Positions 8,491 through 17,905 of a DNA stretch of 64,000 nt are shown piece by piece. The notes beneath the pieces were generated by a model. That model did not search any database, had not been told where the DNA came from, and was given only the letters and a program-made list of their open reading frames with translations. Both the position numbers and the translations under genes were made by a program. Position 1 is the stretch's first letter; each line of letters starts with the position of its first letter. The DNA is from Geobacter sp. (GTDB taxonomy: Bacteria > Desulfobacterota > Desulfuromonadia > Geobacterales > DSM-12255): NCBI GenBank assembly GCA_009684525.1, contig WKKR01000005.1, positions 229,198 through 293,197 on the forward strand, given 5' to 3'.

Positions 8491-8716
8491 GGTACACCTC
8501 CTCGCGATTGCCCCCATCTCCAAGGGAGCACCGCCTCACTCACTTCGATCACTATGCTCCTGTAATAATTATAGATCAGTCGCAGGATTTTGGAAATCAC
8601 TATCAGGTCGAATAATGTCCGCAGGCTGCGACGCCTATTTTCTTGATCTTGCGGCACGGAACGGCTAACCTGGCGCCTGTACCGCAACATGGGGTCCAAA
8701 ACCCGGGAGGAAAACC

Positions 8717-9433
8717 ATGTGGCAGGAGATTCTGGACAAGGTCCGTGAGGGGCAGGAGCAGCTCGACCGGATGGGCAGTGACTGGTGCAATGGCTATACT
8801 GCCGGAGGGGGGCGAATCTTCTGCGCGAAGGGATGCCGGAGCTGCTGCAATCTCGTGGTGAATGCCACCTTTCCCGAAGCTCGCCGCATCGCAGAAACCG
8901 TGACCGAACTGCAGGCCAAAAGGATCAGGACCCATGTGGAGCGTCTCCGGGCTTGCGTCCAGGGGGTCACTGACCTGAAAGCCTATCTCCGGCTGCATCG
9001 GCAGCAGATCGGCTTCTGCCCGCTCTTGGATGACGAAGGTGCATGCGGCGTCTACCTGGATCGACCCTTTTCCTGTCGCGCCCTTCTCTCCACCAAGGAG
9101 AGCCGCTGGTGCGGCGCGGACTTTGCCGCACTCTCCCCGGCGGAGAAGTCCGCATACATCGACAGCCTGGACCGGGCAGCGGTATCGTTTCCCCTCCATT
9201 ACGTGGCAGCAACGCAGGATGAAGGGATGCGACAGGAATCCACCATCCTGCGGGAGATGGCGGTTCGCTTCGGGTGCTCGCTCTACGGTAACCTCCCGCT
9301 GCTCGTCCACCTCGAATACGAGCACGGGCTAAGCGAATGCCTCTCCCGTGGCGGGGATGCGGCCGAACGGCTGCTGGAAAAGGAAGGGGTTGCTTCGCCG
9401 TTTCTGCTGGTGCTCGACCATCGCCAGGACTGA
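8717..9433 (+). CDS. YkgJ-family cysteine cluster protein
   Basis: The 238-residue protein has the cysteine pattern of the YkgJ/UPF0153 group: FCAKGCRSCCNL near residue 35, then FCPLLDDEGACGVYLDRPFSCRAL around residues 97-120. These cysteines probably bind zinc or an iron-sulfur cluster; the biochemical role of the family is unknown. GGGAGGAAAACC precedes the ATG. It is one of four different proteins of this general type in the window (also at 11168, 13980 and 54070). Confidence 0.8.
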   Translation: MWQEILDKVREGQEQLDRMGSDWCNGYTAGGGRIFCAKGCRSCCNLVVNATFPEARRIAETVTELQAKRIRTHVERLRACVQGVTDLKAYLRLHRQQIGFCPLLDDEGACGVYLDRPFSCRALLSTKESRWCGADFAALSPAEKSAYIDSLDRAAVSFPLHYVAATQDEGMRQESTILREMAVRFGCSLYGNLPLLVHLEYEHGLSECLSRGGDAAERLLEKEGVASPFLLVLDHRQD

Positions 9434-9451
9434 CGCGGGGACAAAAGAAAA

Positions 9452-9475
9452 CGCCCCGCTGAAAAAGCCGGGGCG
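9452..9475 (-). terminator. Intrinsic terminator after the cold-shock gene
   Basis: CGCCCCG and CGGGGCG form a stem with an A-rich loop. Read on the minus strand it is followed by TTTTCTTTT, so it mainly serves the csp gene; it may also stop the convergent gene at 8717. Confidence 0.75.
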
Positions 9476-9502
9476 CCAAGAGTACATCGTCGACAGGAAT
9501 AA

Positions 9503-9703
9503 TTAGATTTTGGTGACGTTTGCCGCCTGCAGCCCTTTGGGGCCTTTGACGATTTCAAACTGAACCCTGTCGCCTTCGGCAAGGGACTTGAATCCGTTGC
9601 CCGTAATGGCAGAGAAGTGCACGAAAACGTCATCGCCCTGCTCCTGCTCAAGAAAACCGAACCCCTTGCTGTCGTTGAACCACTTTACTTTTCCTGTCGT
9701 CAT
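9503..9703 (-). CDS. Cold-shock protein, CspA family
   Basis: The 66-residue single cold-shock domain is complete, with RNP1 KGFGFL and RNP2 VFVHF and the usual start [14 protein letters not shown]. It binds single-stranded RNA and DNA and acts as an RNA chaperone. AGAAGGAGAAAGAGGC gives a strong ribosome site. A long untranslated leader is likely upstream, as in other cold-shock genes. Whether it is cold-induced or constitutive cannot be told from sequence. Confidence 0.95.
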   Translation of the reverse strand: MTTGKVKWFNDSKGFGFLEQEQGDDVFVHFSAITGNGFKSLAEGDRVQFEIVKGPKGLQAANVTKI

Positions 9704-10069
9704 GCCTCTTTCTCCTTCTGCTGCTTTGTGTAATGCACCCGTCAGGTGCGGGTGTCGCTGAAGCGCTTACGAACCGGCCAGACCCTTGTAATGCCCCGCC
9801 GGGAAAGAAATGCCCCTGGAAACTTTCAAAGTACCCCAAGGGCGAAATCTTCAAAAGATAGTGTATACTACCACACATTTTGCAATCTGGAAGCAAATAA
9901 ACAGCAAGAACTCAAATATGCGACAAACAATCGACAGACTCCCCTGACTGAACCGGGTGAAATCCTCTCATGAAATGCTCAAGCAGCAGAGATACTGACT
10001 CACTTGCCAAGATCTGCCACTCTGATTATAGTGTCACTGATCGCCACCATGCGACAAGGAGGTTTGACT
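9704..10069. promoter_or_regulatory. Csp leader and divergent intergenic region
   Basis: About 366 bp separate the csp gene from the divergent FmdB-like gene. On the minus strand a TATACACT-like segment around 9860 is a plausible -10 region and would give a csp leader of about 150 nt, within the range of cold-shock mRNA leaders. I could not define a good -35 box. The reading frames inside look spurious. Confidence 0.35.
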
Positions 10070-10558
10070 ATGCCGGTATATGAGTTTTATTGCAGCGACT
10101 GTCACATGATCTTCAACTTTCTCTCTCGCCGGGTGAATACCGACCGGCAACCGGACTGCCCCAAGTGCGGCAGACCCGCACTGGAACGGCAGGTATCCCG
10201 CTTTGCCGTCTCGAAAAACCGGCCGGAGAATACCGGCGACGGGATGCCGGACATTGACGAGGCCCAGATGGAAAAGGCCATGCAGGCCATGGCCGGTGAA
10301 ATGGAGGGGATGGACGAAAATGATCCCCGTCAGATGGCCCGACTCATGCGAAAACTGTCCGAAGCAACCGGCCTGAACCTGGGTGACGGCATGGAAGAGG
10401 CGATCAGGCGCCTGGAAAAGGGAGAAGATCCGGAAAAGATCGAAGCCGAGATGGGGGATCTGTTCGATGAGGAGAACCCGTTCGGCACGGGAGGAATCAA
10501 GGGGGTGCGCCGGAAGTACATCCCGCCGGCCCACGACGACACTCTCTATACCCTCTGA
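10070..10558 (+). CDS. FmdB-type zinc ribbon protein
   Basis: The 162-residue protein opens with the FmdB/CxxC regulatory zinc ribbon: MPVYEFYCSDCHMIFNF followed by CPKCGRPALERQVSRFAVSK within the first 45 residues. The rest is acidic and helical, ending in a basic tip. The family is usually annotated as putative regulatory protein, without known target. The ATG at 10070 follows ACAAGGAGGTTTGACT; an upstream in-frame start at 10004 is not needed. Confidence 0.8.
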   Translation: MPVYEFYCSDCHMIFNFLSRRVNTDRQPDCPKCGRPALERQVSRFAVSKNRPENTGDGMPDIDEAQMEKAMQAMAGEMEGMDENDPRQMARLMRKLSEATGLNLGDGMEEAIRRLEKGEDPEKIEAEMGDLFDEENPFGTGGIKGVRRKYIPPAHDDTLYTL

Positions 10559-10654
10559 GAGCAGGAATAGGGTCGACGCATGGAAAGTTGCATGTATACC
10601 CAGCCTTGATACACTTATTCCTGAAGGCTTGCCTGACCGAAAGGAGGTTGGATC

Positions 10655-11152
10655 ATGGCTACAACCACCAAGAGGACTGGAGAAAAAGGGAAACGGACGG
10701 CCCGCAGCACCAACCCCTACCAGGTGCAGGGAAGCGCAAAAGGGGCAACAGCCTGCATCGCATGCGGAGCAATCTACCGCAACAAGAGATGGTATCCCGT
10801 CGAAGAGGCCGGTAAGGGGGAAGGGGCCGGGACGCTCACCTGCCCTGCCTGCCGTCGGATCTCCGACAAGAACCCCGCTGGCATCGTCACCCTGAGCGGC
10901 ACCTACCTGGCTGCCCATGAAACCGAGATCAACAACCTGATCAGGCACGCCGAAGCCACCACACTGGCCAAGAACCCGCTCGGCAGGATCATGACGACCT
11001 CCTCGGAAAAGGGGACCATCGTCATCTCCACCACCGAGAGCAAGCTGGCACAGAAGATCGGCCGCGACATCTTCAAGGCCCATGGCGGCGACCTGCACTA
11101 CCGGTGGAGTTACGATCAGGACCTGGTGCGGGTGAACTGGTCGCGCGAGTGA
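10655..11152 (+). CDS. BCAM0308-family zinc-binding protein
   Basis: The 165-residue basic protein has a treble-cysteine zinc ribbon (CIACGAIYRNKRW, then CPACRRISDKNPAG) after a positively charged N-terminal tail, and a C-terminal part with VISTTESKLAQKIGRDIFKAHGG. This matches the BCAM0308 family, distantly related to NMD3 zinc ribbons. Function is unknown; an RNA- or ribosome-related role is only suggested by the fold. AAAGGAGG precedes the ATG. Confidence 0.75.
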   Translation: MATTTKRTGEKGKRTARSTNPYQVQGSAKGATACIACGAIYRNKRWYPVEEAGKGEGAGTLTCPACRRISDKNPAGIVTLSGTYLAAHETEINNLIRHAEATTLAKNPLGRIMTTSSEKGTIVISTTESKLAQKIGRDIFKAHGGDLHYRWSYDQDLVRVNWSRE

Positions 11153-11167
11153 CGGGAAAAACGGCAC

Positions 11168-11470
11168 ATGCTATTCCCCGGCACGGTAAAGACCAAGAAA
11201 CACGGCATGCTGCTGGATCAGCCTGCCGATGACGATGACCGCTGCAGAGACTGCGACGGGGCCTGCTGTAGGGCATTCCCGAGCGTCGACCTCTCATGGG
11301 GCGAGTACGAGCAGCTCAGGATGCTGGGTGCCACTCGCCTCCAGTTCTCCATCTTCGGCCCGCACAAGCTGATCATCGACAATGGCTGCGAATTCCTCGT
11401 CAATGGCAGGTGTTCCATCTACGCGCATCGCCCGGACGTCTGCCGGCGCTTCATCTGCACCGACGAATGA
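11168..11470 (+). CDS. Small YkgJ-like cysteine cluster protein
   Basis: This 100-residue protein has the short form of the YkgJ pattern: CRDCDGACCRAF near residue 27 and CEFLVNGRCSIYAHRPDVCRRFIC towards the end. A metal or Fe-S site is likely. It starts 15 bp after the BCAM0308 gene, and its stop overlaps the MFS start in ATGA, so the three look co-transcribed. No clear ribosome site distinguishes the ATG at 11168 from one at 11207. Confidence 0.7.
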   Translation: MLFPGTVKTKKHGMLLDQPADDDDRCRDCDGACCRAFPSVDLSWGEYEQLRMLGATRLQFSIFGPHKLIIDNGCEFLVNGRCSIYAHRPDVCRRFICTDE

Positions 11471-12666
11471 CCGGTTCCCGCGGATCGCGCCTCTTTTCCG
11501 GGCTCTCCGGCAACGTGCTGGTGCTGGGTGTGGTGAGCTTCCTCACCGATGTCTCCAGCGAGATGATCTACCCGCTTCTCCCCCTCTTCCTTACCACGGT
11601 CCTGGGGGCCGGCCCCGCCTTTCTCGGCATCATCGAAGGGGTTGCCGAGTCCACCGCCGCATTCCTCAAGCTCTTCTCCGGGGTCGTGACCGACCGCACC
11701 GGCAACCGCAAGGGACTGGTGCTGTTCGGCTACGGGATCTCCTCCCTGGCCCGGCCCCTGGTCGCCTTTGCCGGGTCGGCCGCCGCGGTCCTCGCCATCC
11801 GCTGCACCGACCGGGTCGGCAAGGGGATCCGCACCTCGCCGCGGGACGCCCTCATCGTCGACTCCGTCACCCCCGACAGCCGCGGCCTGGCCTACGGCTT
11901 TCATCGCTCCATGGACCATGCCGGGGCCCTGGTCGGCCCCCTGCTGGCCTCCCTCATCATGTACACCCTGACCCGGGACCTGCGCACGGTCTTTCTCTGC
12001 GCCTTCATTCCCGGCATGCTGGCAGTGGCGCTCATCGCCGTGAAGGTCCGCGAGGTGCCGCGCCAGCTCCCTCTCACCAACCACCGTGCCGTGCTCTCCA
12101 CCCTCCCGGCCGGCAGACTGCGGAACTACCTGGCCGCCATTGTCATCTTCACCCTCGGCAACTCCTCCGACGCCTTCCTCCTCCTCAAGGCCTCCCAGGC
12201 CGGGATGCCGGCGACGCGCATCGGCCTGCTCTGGTCCTTCTTCCACCTGGTCAAGATGGCCTCCTCCCTCCCCTTCGGCTCCCTCTCCGACCGGATCGGG
12301 CGGCAGAAGGTGATCGTCGCGGGGTGGGTGGTCTATGCCACTGCCTACGCCGGCTTCGCCCTGGCCGCGACCGAGGCGCAGATATGGCTCCTGTTCGGCC
12401 TGTACGGCCTCTTCTACGGATTCACCGAGGGGACGGAGAAGGCCTTTGTCGCCGATCTGGCCAGGGTCGAAGAGCGGGGGGCCGCGTTCGGCTGGTACCA
12501 CTTCTGCGTCGGCATCGGCGCCCTCCCGGCTAGCATCCTCTTCGGCGCCGTCTGGCAGACCCTGGGAAGCCGGGCAGCCTTTGCCATCGGCGCCCTCCTG
12601 GCGTTGGCGGCCACCGTCGTCCTGGTGGCGGGGGTACGGCCGCAGCGGGACTGTACCAGCCGCTGA
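11467..12666 (+). CDS. MFS transporter
   Basis: The 399-residue protein has the size and hydrophobicity of a 12-helix major facilitator. The loop-2 signature appears as GVVTDRTGNRKG near residue 70 and is repeated in the second half as GSLSDRIGRQKV. The N-terminus, FLTDVSSEMIYPLLPLFL, is typical of a subgroup of unknown substrate found beside metabolic genes. Start and previous stop overlap as ATGA (11467-11470), implying translational coupling to the small Cys protein. Confidence 0.85.
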   Translation: MTGSRGSRLFSGLSGNVLVLGVVSFLTDVSSEMIYPLLPLFLTTVLGAGPAFLGIIEGVAESTAAFLKLFSGVVTDRTGNRKGLVLFGYGISSLARPLVAFAGSAAAVLAIRCTDRVGKGIRTSPRDALIVDSVTPDSRGLAYGFHRSMDHAGALVGPLLASLIMYTLTRDLRTVFLCAFIPGMLAVALIAVKVREVPRQLPLTNHRAVLSTLPAGRLRNYLAAIVIFTLGNSSDAFLLLKASQAGMPATRIGLLWSFFHLVKMASSLPFGSLSDRIGRQKVIVAGWVVYATAYAGFALAATEAQIWLLFGLYGLFYGFTEGTEKAFVADLARVEERGAAFGWYHFCVGIGALPASILFGAVWQTLGSRAAFAIGALLALAATVVLVAGVRPQRDCTSR

Positions 12667-12702
12667 TCGCCGCTCCCACCTCACCGCTGCCGGCCCTGCA
12701 TG

Positions 12703-12728
12703 AAAAAAGGCCCGCGGGTGCGGGCCTT
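12703..12728 (-). terminator. Intrinsic terminator
   Basis: AAGGCCCGC and GCGGGCCTT form a 9-bp stem around GGGT. The T tract is on the minus strand, so it chiefly serves the alcohol dehydrogenase gene; it may also stop the MFS transcript. Confidence 0.8.
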
Positions 12729-12753
12729 CCGGACGACAACGAAGGGAAGTGCG

Positions 12754-13737
12754 TCAGACGACCAGCACTCCGGCCCCGCGCAGTTGGCCGCTTCGCAGGG
12801 CATTTAGCGCCTCGTTTGCCTGCTCCAGCGGGAAGCTCTGCACCTCGGTATGCACCGGCACCCGTGGCGCCAGGGCCAGGAATTCCTCGCCGTCGCGGCG
12901 GGTCAGGTTGGCCACTGAACGCAACACCCGTTCCCCCCAGAGCAGATCGTAGGAGAAGGCCGGGATCTCACTCATATGGATGCCGCCGCAGACCACGATC
13001 CCCCCCTTGCCCACGGCCCGCAGCGCCAACGGCACCAATTCGCCGGCAGGGGCAAAGATGATGGCGCTGTCGAGCTCCTCCGGCGGCAGGGAGTGGGCGT
13101 CTCCGGCCCAGCAGGCGCCCATTTCCAGGGCAAACGCCTGGCCGTCGCGGTCGCCGGCACGGGTGAAGGCGTAGATCTCCCGCCCCTGCCAGCGCGCCAC
13201 CTGGGTGACTATGTGGGCTGCCGCACCGAATCCGTAGATCCCGAGCCGGCGCCCCTCGCCGGCCATGACCAGCGACCGGTAACCGATAAGACCGGCACAG
13301 AGGAGCGGCGCAGCCTGCAGATCCGGGTACCCCTCCGGGATGGGGAAACAGAACCGGGCATCGGCAACCAGGTACTCGGCAAATCCGCCGTTGCGCTGAT
13401 ACCCGGTGAAGATCGCCTGGTCGCAGAGATTCTCCCGCCCTTCGCGGCACTGGCGGCAACTCTGGCAGGTCCCCCCCAGCCAGGGGATGCCCACCCGAGC
13501 ACCAACGGCCGGCATTGCCGGGCCAGCCCCGCACGCAACGACCCTCCCCACCACCTGATGACCGGGGATAAGCGGCAGACGCGGTTCCGTCAACTCGCCA
13601 TCGACGATGTGCAGGTCGGTGCGGCAGATGCCGCAGGCGCTGACACGAACCAGGACTTCACCAACGGCCGGTTCGGGAACCGGCATCTCTCGCACGACCA
13701 GCGGGGTACCGCTCTGCTCCATCACCATGGCTCGCAT
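12754..13737 (-). CDS. Zinc-dependent alcohol dehydrogenase family protein
   Basis: The 327-residue medium-chain dehydrogenase has the catalytic zinc region (CGICRTDLHIVDGEL, then PGHQVVGRV with Gln in place of the usual Glu), the structural zinc cysteines (CQSCRQCREGRENLC, residues about 95-109), and a NAD(P) domain with YGFGAAAHIVTQVA. It should oxidise alcohols or reduce aldehydes; substrate unknown. GAAGGAGATCCTC before the ATG at 13737 decides the start over a longer frame to 13803. Confidence 0.85.
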   Translation of the reverse strand: MRAMVMEQSGTPLVVREMPVPEPAVGEVLVRVSACGICRTDLHIVDGELTEPRLPLIPGHQVVGRVVACGAGPAMPAVGARVGIPWLGGTCQSCRQCREGRENLCDQAIFTGYQRNGGFAEYLVADARFCFPIPEGYPDLQAAPLLCAGLIGYRSLVMAGEGRRLGIYGFGAAAHIVTQVARWQGREIYAFTRAGDRDGQAFALEMGACWAGDAHSLPPEELDSAIIFAPAGELVPLALRAVGKGGIVVCGGIHMSEIPAFSYDLLWGERVLRSVANLTRRDGEEFLALAPRVPVHTEVQSFPLEQANEALNALRSGQLRGAGVLVV

Positions 13738-13979
13738 GAGGATCTCCTTCAAGGGCAACGGTTCCGGCCTCGATGCGGCCGGTACAACCCTGCTCAGCAG
13801 CAACAGGTGCAGGGATTCTATACCACCCCCCGCATCCTGCGCAACTGTTTGAATATGCGCTCATGAACGGCAACCGCAAATAATGCTTGACCATACCCAC
13901 CCCGCTTCGGGTACAAAGAAACCATCACATCACTCTCGCCCCGGCAGAGTGCAACCCGGATCAACTACGGACAGTCACG

Positions 13980-14492
13980 ATGACCACCCCCATTGCGGAA
14001 GACAACAACGAATCATTTTCCCTCTGCAGCGCGTGCGGCGGCGAATGCTGCCGGACCAAGCCGGGGATCGAGTCGCCGGAACGTTTCATCCTGAACGGCG
14101 ACCTCGAAGAGGAGCTCTGCCGGGCGCTCGCATCGGGGGAATGGGTCCTTGACCGGCACATGGGGCTTCCCGTAACCGCCGAAACGGCAGGGATTCCCGA
14201 CCGGATGGACCGGATCACCCTCTACCCGCGGCCGGCAACGGTCGATGAGCGGGCCAAGGGATCCGTCCTGGCCGGGGAAGGTGGCGGGATCTGCACGTTC
14301 CTTCAGGAGAACGGCTGCCGGCTCTCCTTCAGCGAAAGACCCCGGATGTGCAGGGCGCTGGAGCCGGATGGCAACTTTCACTGTACCACCGGCTGGGGCA
14401 GGCCCGACGCGGCCCTGGCCTGGTTTCCCCTGCAGGAATTGATCGGCCGTATCCTCAACCGGCTGCAGGAAGACCGCTTTCGTCAACCGTAG
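13980..14492 (+). CDS. YkgJ-like cysteine cluster protein
   Basis: The 170-residue protein has an N-terminal CSACGGECCRTKPG and a later CTFLQENGCRLSFSERPRMCRALEP, the same spacing style as YkgJ proteins, with a longer middle part. Metal or Fe-S binding is inferred. There is no strong ribosome site before the ATG at 13980; an earlier in-frame ATG at 13887 is equally unsupported, so the N-terminus is uncertain. Confidence 0.65.
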   Translation: MTTPIAEDNNESFSLCSACGGECCRTKPGIESPERFILNGDLEEELCRALASGEWVLDRHMGLPVTAETAGIPDRMDRITLYPRPATVDERAKGSVLAGEGGGICTFLQENGCRLSFSERPRMCRALEPDGNFHCTTGWGRPDAALAWFPLQELIGRILNRLQEDRFRQP

Positions 14493-14565
14493 CGGCTTCA
14501 ACCCCAAAAAGGCATGCAAACGGCCCTCTCCCGAGTGATTCCACGCAGATCGTATACACTTCATC

Positions 14566-14594
14566 TTGACCTTGCCCCCTCTCTGTGGTAAAAC
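14566..14594 (+). promoter_or_regulatory. Promoter of the carbonic anhydrase gene
   Basis: TTGACC (14566-14571) and TAAAAC (14589-14594) are 17 bp apart, placing a start near 14601 and leaving a 29-nt leader that contains AAAGGAGG before the GTG start codon. Confidence 0.55.
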
Positions 14595-14629
14595 CCGTTC
14601 GTTAAAATTATCTTAAAGGAGGCAGCATC

Positions 14630-15331
14630 GTGAAAAAAGTATCTCTCGCACTCGCCACCGTCCTGGCAGGCGCCCTTTCCTTCGGGGTGGCCCTGGCATC
14701 TTCTCATGCACCGGCACCGGCTATCACACCGGCGGAATCGTTGCAAAAGCTCATGGACGGCAACAAGCGCTATCTCTCGAACCAGATGACCGGCGTCAAG
14801 TCCGGCGATGCGGCTGCCCGCACGAAGCTCGCCGGCGGCCAAGCACCCTACGCCATCATCCTCTCCTGTTCCGATTCCCGCGTCCCCCCCGAACTGATCT
14901 TCGATGACGGGCTGGGCGAGATCTTCGTCATCCGGGTCGCCGGTAACGTCGTCGATCCGGTCGTCCTGGGGAGCATCGAATATGCCGCCGAGCACCTGGG
15001 GACCCCCCTGATCATGGTCCTTGGCCACGAGCGCTGCGGCGCGGTTACGGCGACAGTCAATGCCAAGGGGAAGGCGGACGGCAACATCGGCTCCATCGTC
15101 AAAGCAATCGCCCCGGCCCTGAAGAAGGCGGAAGCCGCAAAGAAAGGCGCAGCAAAGGATAAGGCTCAGTTCGTGGAAACCGTCATCGACGAAAATACCA
15201 AACTGGTGAAGGCCAACCTGACCAAGCAGTCCAAGGTCCTGGCGCACCTGGTAAAAGAAGGAAAGATCAAGATCGTAACCGGGAAATACGACCTGGACGA
15301 CGGCGTCGTTTCCGTTGTGGAAGGCCTCTAG
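14630..15331 (+). CDS. Exported beta-class carbonic anhydrase
   Basis: The 233-residue protein begins with a cleavable signal peptide (MKKVSLALATVLAGALSFGVALAS), then the beta carbonic anhydrase core. Zinc ligands and active-site residues are visible in CSDSRVPPE and GHERCGAVTA. It should interconvert CO2 and bicarbonate in the periplasm. A Lys/Ala-rich stretch follows the core. The start codon is GTG with TTAAAGGAGG upstream, and a strong terminator follows, so the gene is monocistronic. Confidence 0.92.
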   Translation: MKKVSLALATVLAGALSFGVALASSHAPAPAITPAESLQKLMDGNKRYLSNQMTGVKSGDAAARTKLAGGQAPYAIILSCSDSRVPPELIFDDGLGEIFVIRVAGNVVDPVVLGSIEYAAEHLGTPLIMVLGHERCGAVTATVNAKGKADGNIGSIVKAIAPALKKAEAAKKGAAKDKAQFVETVIDENTKLVKANLTKQSKVLAHLVKEGKIKIVTGKYDLDDGVVSVVEGL

Positions 15332-15356
15332 CAGTCGATTGGTGGATCGCAGAAAA

Positions 15357-15388
15357 GAAAGGGCCTGCTCTCCGGAGCAGGCCCTTTC
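15357..15388. terminator. Intrinsic terminator
   Basis: GAAAGGGCCTGCTC and GAGCAGGCCCTTTC form a 14-bp perfect stem with loop TCCG after the carbonic anhydrase gene. The hairpin is symmetric and may also serve the convergent gene ending at 15438. Confidence 0.85.
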
Positions 15389-15397
15389 TACGTTTAG

Positions 15398-15438
15398 CAG
15401 GTTGTTCAACAACCTGTAGGCGCCGGCAGCGTGCCGGC
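15398..15438. repeat. Two adjacent inverted repeats
   Basis: CAGGTTGTT-C-AACAACCTG (15398-15416) is a perfect 19-bp inverted repeat, followed by GCCGGCA-GCG-TGCCGGC (15422-15438), which runs into the stop codon of the next minus-strand gene. They may be a second terminator or dispersed repeat debris. Confidence 0.5.
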
Positions 15439-15800
15439 TATCCTTTCAAACGGACACACAGGTCATCGAAGACCTTCCCCCCCACCTTCAGTTCCACCGG
15501 CTTGCCATTCTCCTGAAAGCCGATGGTAACAATCCCGCCCAACAGCTGATTCTCCATCTCGGCAAAGAGCACTGCGCGGGGGTCGAGGAACAGGTTCCCC
15601 GACTGGAGAAACCCCCTGCCGAGCAAGTCGGCGGCAAATGCTTCCTGTTCCGCCCGGGAGACCCTTTTGAACAGCTGCTTGCGGATGGCTCCGCTGTCAA
15701 ACCAGGCATCGATCATCCGGCTGTCGTCGGTTACCAGGGGGTTTTCCGCAGGAGTGGTCAATTGGGCCGCCACAATCCGCCCCGTATTGATGTAGCGCAT
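15438..15800 (-). CDS. Hypothetical protein
   Basis: The 120-residue soluble protein has no signal peptide or recognised motif. It reads MRYINTGRIVAAQLTTPAEN at the start and ends in a beta-rich stretch (GGIVTIGFQENGKPVELKVGGKVFDDL). GAAAGGAGAGAACC precedes the ATG, and terminator hairpins follow. I do not recognise the family. Confidence 0.65.
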   Translation of the reverse strand: MRYINTGRIVAAQLTTPAENPLVTDDSRMIDAWFDSGAIRKQLFKRVSRAEQEAFAADLLGRGFLQSGNLFLDPRAVLFAEMENQLLGGIVTIGFQENGKPVELKVGGKVFDDLCVRLKG

Positions 15801-16025
15801 GGTTCTCTCCTTTCGCCGTATCGCTTCTGCGAACCGCTGCTGACACCGTCTGTGCAGCCAATTCTACTCTAATGAGCCCTAAATACAAGGCTTCACAACT
15901 GCCATATTATGCGGTATCTTTAACATTGCGGATATTATTCGACAAATCGTTAAATTTTTCTTCATTGGTGCCGATATGCAGTACGTACCCTCGTTCGACG
16001 ACCCTTGAATACAGGCTCTTACTCC

Positions 16026-17873
16026 ATGTCCAACGACCAAAGCTGCGAGCAACAACGATCGAAGCCGACCTTGCACCGGCTCATCAGCAGGCTGCCCATT
16101 CGTCTGCAAATGACCTGCATCATCATCACCCTCTTCCTGCCACTCCTCCTTCTCTCCACTCACCACTATATTGCCGAAATCGACCGAGTAACCGCTGAAA
16201 TAGACAGATCTGCCCAGCATGCCGCCCTCGACGTCGCCACCAACCTGGAAGGCCTCATCAACGAAACCGTCGGCATCCTCAAGACGCTTGCCAATCATCC
16301 CGCGGTGATCTCCCAGGACAAAAGCGCCAGCCACAGGCTGTTCGACGGCCTGTTGCCCCACTATCCGCAAAGGCTCAACATCATCGCCTCGAACATGGCG
16401 GGAGAGAACGTGGGGAGCGCCATCCAGCAGCTCTCCCTGAACGACGGCTCCGTTTCCGGCGAGGAATGGTTCGAACTGGCCATAAGGGGTGAGGAAGAGG
16501 TCATCGGTACTCTCTATACCTGCAGCCTGTTCCGCAGGCCAGCGCTCATGATCGCCCAGCCGGTATACTCGGCCCAGGACCAGGTCATCGGTGTCCTCAG
16601 CATCCCCCTTGACCTGCAGCAGATATCCCAGAGTCTCGTCAGTTGCCTGCCTGAACAGGGCCGGTGCGATATCGTCGTGGTGGATGCGCGTGGAACCGTC
16701 ATCATCGACACCTCCGCAGGGTCGTTGATCGGCAAGCAGCTCAAGGATACGCCGCTGGCGCCTTTCCGGCTCACACAGGCAAGGGGGAGCGTTACCGGCC
16801 AGGGCAGCGACGGTATCACCCGCCTGGTCGGCACTGCCGCCATCGGCGACAGCGGCTGGCGGGTTCTCGTCTCCATCCCGTCACACGTGATCGACGCCCA
16901 TGTGTCTAATACCCGATCGGCACTGCTCATCAACCTGTTCGCCTGCCTTGCTGCCCTGGCGCTGGCAATCCTCCTCGGTCGCAGCATCACCGGAAGGATC
17001 GGCAGCCTGGTCCAGGGGCTCAAGGAGATCGAACAAGGGAACCTGGCGTATCGGCTGCGGCGGTCCGGCAATGGAGAGATCGACACCATTGCCACCACAT
17101 TCAACGCCATGGCGAGCCGTCTCCAGGAAGGGGAACAGACCATCCAGCGAATGAAATCTGACCTGGAGCTGCGGGTGGCCGAGCGGACCGCCCAGCTCGC
17201 ATCCACCAACCATGAACTGGAATCGTTCAGCTACTCCGTCTCCCACGACCTGCGCGCCCCGATCAGACACATCGATGCCTACGCCAGGATCATCCTCGAA
17301 GAACACAACGAGCGGCTCGACCCCGACGCTGCCATCTACATGCAACGCATCCGTCGTTCTGCCGGCAAGATGACCGGACTCATCGAGGCCCTCCTGAGCA
17401 TGGCCGGACTGGCCCGGCTGGATATCTTCCGGGAATTGATCGATCTCTCGGACATGGCGCGGGAGATCGCCGGGGAGCTGCAGAACTCTGCACCGGAACG
17501 CCACGTGGACTTCATCATCAGCGACGGGATGACCGTCTACGCCGATGTGCGGCTGATCCGGATCGTCATGGAAAACCTGATGGGGAACGCCTGGAAATAC
17601 TCGTCCAAAAAGGAACGGGCGGTCATCGAGGTGGGCAGCGCCGAACAGGACGGCAAGACATGCTTTTATGTCCGCGATAACGGCGCCGGTTTCGACATGG
17701 CCTACGCCAACAAGCTCTTTGCCGCCTTCCAGAGGCTCCACACGGAGCGCGACTTCGAGGGGATCGGCATCGGCTTGGCCACGGTGCAGCGGGTCATCCA
17801 TCGCCACATGGGAAGGGTCTGGGCCGAGGCTGCCCCCGGTGTCGGCGCCACCTTCTGGTTTACCCTGAACTGA
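16026..17873 (+). CDS. Membrane sensor histidine kinase with periplasmic Cache-like domain
   Basis: The 615-residue protein has a first membrane helix (CIIITLFLPLLLLSTHHYI), a periplasmic Cache-like sensor of about 240 residues, a second helix (LLINLFACLAALALAILLG), HAMP, a HisKA box FSYSVSHDLRAPI with the phospho-acceptor His, and a HATPase domain with NLMGNAWKYSS, DNGAGFD and GIGIGLATVQRVI. It resembles phytochrome-like/bathy-type kinases that end right after the ATPase. No response regulator is adjacent, so its partner is unknown. No clear ribosome site supports the ATG at 16026 over a TTG at 16005. Confidence 0.85.
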   Translation: MSNDQSCEQQRSKPTLHRLISRLPIRLQMTCIIITLFLPLLLLSTHHYIAEIDRVTAEIDRSAQHAALDVATNLEGLINETVGILKTLANHPAVISQDKSASHRLFDGLLPHYPQRLNIIASNMAGENVGSAIQQLSLNDGSVSGEEWFELAIRGEEEVIGTLYTCSLFRRPALMIAQPVYSAQDQVIGVLSIPLDLQQISQSLVSCLPEQGRCDIVVVDARGTVIIDTSAGSLIGKQLKDTPLAPFRLTQARGSVTGQGSDGITRLVGTAAIGDSGWRVLVSIPSHVIDAHVSNTRSALLINLFACLAALALAILLGRSITGRIGSLVQGLKEIEQGNLAYRLRRSGNGEIDTIATTFNAMASRLQEGEQTIQRMKSDLELRVAERTAQLASTNHELESFSYSVSHDLRAPIRHIDAYARIILEEHNERLDPDAAIYMQRIRRSAGKMTGLIEALLSMAGLARLDIFRELIDLSDMAREIAGELQNSAPERHVDFIISDGMTVYADVRLIRIVMENLMGNAWKYSSKKERAVIEVGSAEQDGKTCFYVRDNGAGFDMAYANKLFAAFQRLHTERDFEGIGIGLATVQRVIHRHMGRVWAEAAPGVGATFWFTLN

Positions 17874-17905
17874 AATCTCCCCGGTACAACCATGTTGCCA
17901 GACTC